Shown in pieces: positions 6,501 to 7,713 of a DNA stretch of 7,713 bases. A program made the translations under genes and the position numbers. The DNA is from Clostridia bacterium (GTDB lineage: Bacteria; Bacillota_E; SLMV01; PUMD01), in the NCBI GenBank assembly GCA_003562655.1, contig PWUC01000203.1, positions 1 through 7,713 on the forward strand, in the 5' to 3' direction. Every line of letters begins with the position of its first letter. Within the stretch, counting starts at the first letter, position 1. Under the pieces are notes generated by a model. The model worked only from the letters and a program-made list of their open reading frames with translations, was not told the DNA's origin and made no database searches.

Positions 6501-6917
6501 GATCCCAAGCAGGCTGGCTACGGTGTCAAGTCTCAGCAGGCACTCATCAGAAAGAGATAGAGCATGTCCGTGCTTTCTCGCCACCGAGTAAACGTATCGC
6601 TGTAGAATAGCTCATTTATTAGCCTGTCTTCACTACCGAAGGAGCAGAGGTTCAAGTCAAGCTCAGTATCCGACTGTCCCCCGATGCATCCATCTCATCT
6701 TCCCTCATCTCAGCACGCTTGCCGATTCCGGGTTCGCCGAGGAGCACCAAACAAGGAAAGCCGAAGATGTCATGATACGAAACCAGATCAGGGTTGTAGA
6801 CACTTCCAAAGTCGGAGTCCGGCTCACAGACGTACTCATCTGAGTCAAGGTTGATCCTTCCTCCCGTGAACACCAGAACCGCTTCCAGTTGTATCGATCG
6901 ACATGCGCTGAGGGCAA
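6501..6917 (-). pseudogene. N-terminal remnant of a NACHT/STAND-like P-loop NTPase (probable defence gene)
   Basis: Homologous blocks follow each other in different minus-strand frames. Block 1, from TTG 6917 (GGAAGGTG just upstream as a possible ribosome site), is LPSAHVDRYNWKRFWCSRE. One base appears lost near 6860-6862. Block 2 is GRINLDSDEYV...YNPDLVSYHDIF...CLVLLGEPGIGKR, a Walker A loop whose expected S/T after GK is R. A frame change near 6670-6680 leads to block 3, ELDLNLCSFGSEDRLINELF...STDMLYLFL. At about 6548-6550 part of the Walker B stretch (expected form FLDSLDEC) is missing and block 4, DECLLRLDTVASLLGI, runs in a third register up to 6501, where the IS right end begins. The rest of the ATPase and any sensor domain are absent. 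The assignment rests on motif order and my recall of WKRFWC-type NACHT-like proteins found in defence islands; the exact family is unconfirmed. Confidence 0.72.
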
Positions 6918-6984
6918 ACGAAGTGCGTCACCTTCCGATTATCAGAGAGCCCCGGCTCGCTGTGGACTTCGCCAGATGAGTCCG

Positions 6985-7713
6985 CTAATGCCCCGGTCTG
7001 CTGCGAGAACTACGTGCGATGATCATCATCTCTACGTCATCGATCTCCAACTGTTGCCTGCTGAATCTGCCCGGTTTGGCACCCCATACCTCAACATCGT
7101 CAAACCCAGCCATTCCCAGCATAAGTGTTGCCTCAGACGGCACGTACAACCGCTGCTCCTCAGTCAAAACCTCACCCTTTTGTCTCGGGTCTTCGCACTC
7201 CCACTGCAGAGTGCCATCCACATGGTTGAATCGGTCGTCTTTCGGTGGGTGCCTGTACCGACGGATGCCATTGAAGGTGGTCATGGCCAAGCCGCCCCCT
7301 GGCCGCAGTAGTTGGGCGACGTTCTTCAAGAAACTCAGGTCTGCGTGAGTCCCTCCCAGTACACCAAATCCCGATTCACAAATGCAGATAGCAGCATCAA
7401 AGCCTCCCTGGTCAGAATGGATGACTTCGCCGATACGATTGAGGTCTCCGCGGACAAAACTGACCCTTTCCAGCACCGGACTCCTCTGAGCGCGGACCAC
7501 AGCCTCATTCAGCATGAACTGGGAGATATCCACTCCAACGACCTCGATGCCCCGGCCTGCCAGTTCGATGGAATGCCTGCCCGCCCCGCAACCCAAATCC
7601 AACACCCTGCTACCCTCGCACAACTCAAACTCGTCTACAACGAAATCCACCTCCTGCTCGGTGCCTGGCAAGAACGCACGATCTATTGCCTCCAAACTCA
7701 ACCTGGCGAACTC
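6985..7713 (-). CDS. Class I SAM-dependent methyltransferase (partial, N-terminus off window)
   Basis: 242 residues are visible and the frame is open at the right edge, so the true start is probably outside; a TTG at 7701 is the first possible in-window start but has no clear ribosome site. Rossmann-fold methyltransferase motifs run in order: motif I VLDLGCGAGRHSIELAGRG, the SAM-ribose acidic residue in VVGVDIS, a DLN segment after strand 3, DAAICICESGFGVLGG (motif II region), and LLRPGGGLAMTTFNG. A C-terminal half with RHPPKDDRFNHVDGT and GFDDVEVWG follows, ending at TAG 6985-6987. The substrate cannot be told from sequence; such proteins act on small molecules or cofactors as often as on macromolecules. 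It is intact within the window, unlike the pseudogene 67 bp downstream. Confidence 0.85.
   Translation of the reverse strand, partial: EFARLSLEAIDRAFLPGTEQEVDFVVDEFELCEGSRVLDLGCGAGRHSIELAGRGIEVVGVDISQFMLNEAVVRAQRSPVLERVSFVRGDLNRIGEVIHSDQGGFDAAICICESGFGVLGGTHADLSFLKNVAQLLRPGGGLAMTTFNGIRRYRHPPKDDRFNHVDGTLQWECEDPRQKGEVLTEEQRLYVPSEATLMLGMAGFDDVEVWGAKPGRFSRQQLEIDDVEMMIIARSSRSRPGH

Noticed and set aside
6947..6958. GAGCC-CC-GGCTC inverted repeat as a terminator after the methyltransferase gene
   Set aside because: The loop is only 2 nt and no T-run follows in the transcribed direction.

Overview
The window reads as bacterial chromosome from an anaerobe. The left 3.4 kb, GC-rich by eye, encodes most of a very large BadF/BcrA/HgdC-type CoA-enzyme activase, a family typical of strict anaerobes. 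I cannot place the organism further; an anaerobic actinobacterial, clostridial or deltaproteobacterial host would all fit. The middle (about 3.6-6.9 kb) is visibly less GC-rich and looks like a small accessory or defence island. The right end returns to an ordinary methyltransferase gene.

Layout, all intact genes on the minus strand. Positions 1-3394: a tandem-ATPase acyl-CoA dehydratase/benzoyl-CoA reductase-type activase with its C-terminus outside the window, behind a good sigma70-like promoter (3447-3475). Upstream of that promoter lie three CTGCC (GGCAG on the coding strand) pentamers at exact 11-bp intervals. Positions 3606-5292: a tight two-gene operon of an Xre-ImmA/IrrE-type zinc peptidase followed by a DUF4411-type PIN-like protein, with the second gene's Shine-Dalgarno overlapping the first gene's stop codon. 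Positions 5445-6500: a decayed, probably nested insertion-sequence composite of two different IS3-family remnants, bounded by matching terminal inverted repeats. Positions 6501-6917: the broken N-terminal piece of a NACHT/STAND-like P-loop NTPase with at least three frame disruptions, cut off exactly at the right end of the IS composite. Positions 6985-7713: a class I SAM-dependent methyltransferase whose N-terminus lies outside the window.

How it fits together: the activase would drive ATP-dependent electron transfer to a radical-type CoA enzyme and is probably unrelated to its neighbours. The peptidase/PIN-like pair has the form of a toxin-antitoxin-like or regulated-nuclease module. The wrecked NTPase beside it is the N-terminus of what was probably an antiphage defence protein, destroyed by point indels and an IS. 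The best candidates for less-described biology are the ImmA-DUF4411 module and the NTPase relic. No RNA genes or CRISPR arrays were seen.
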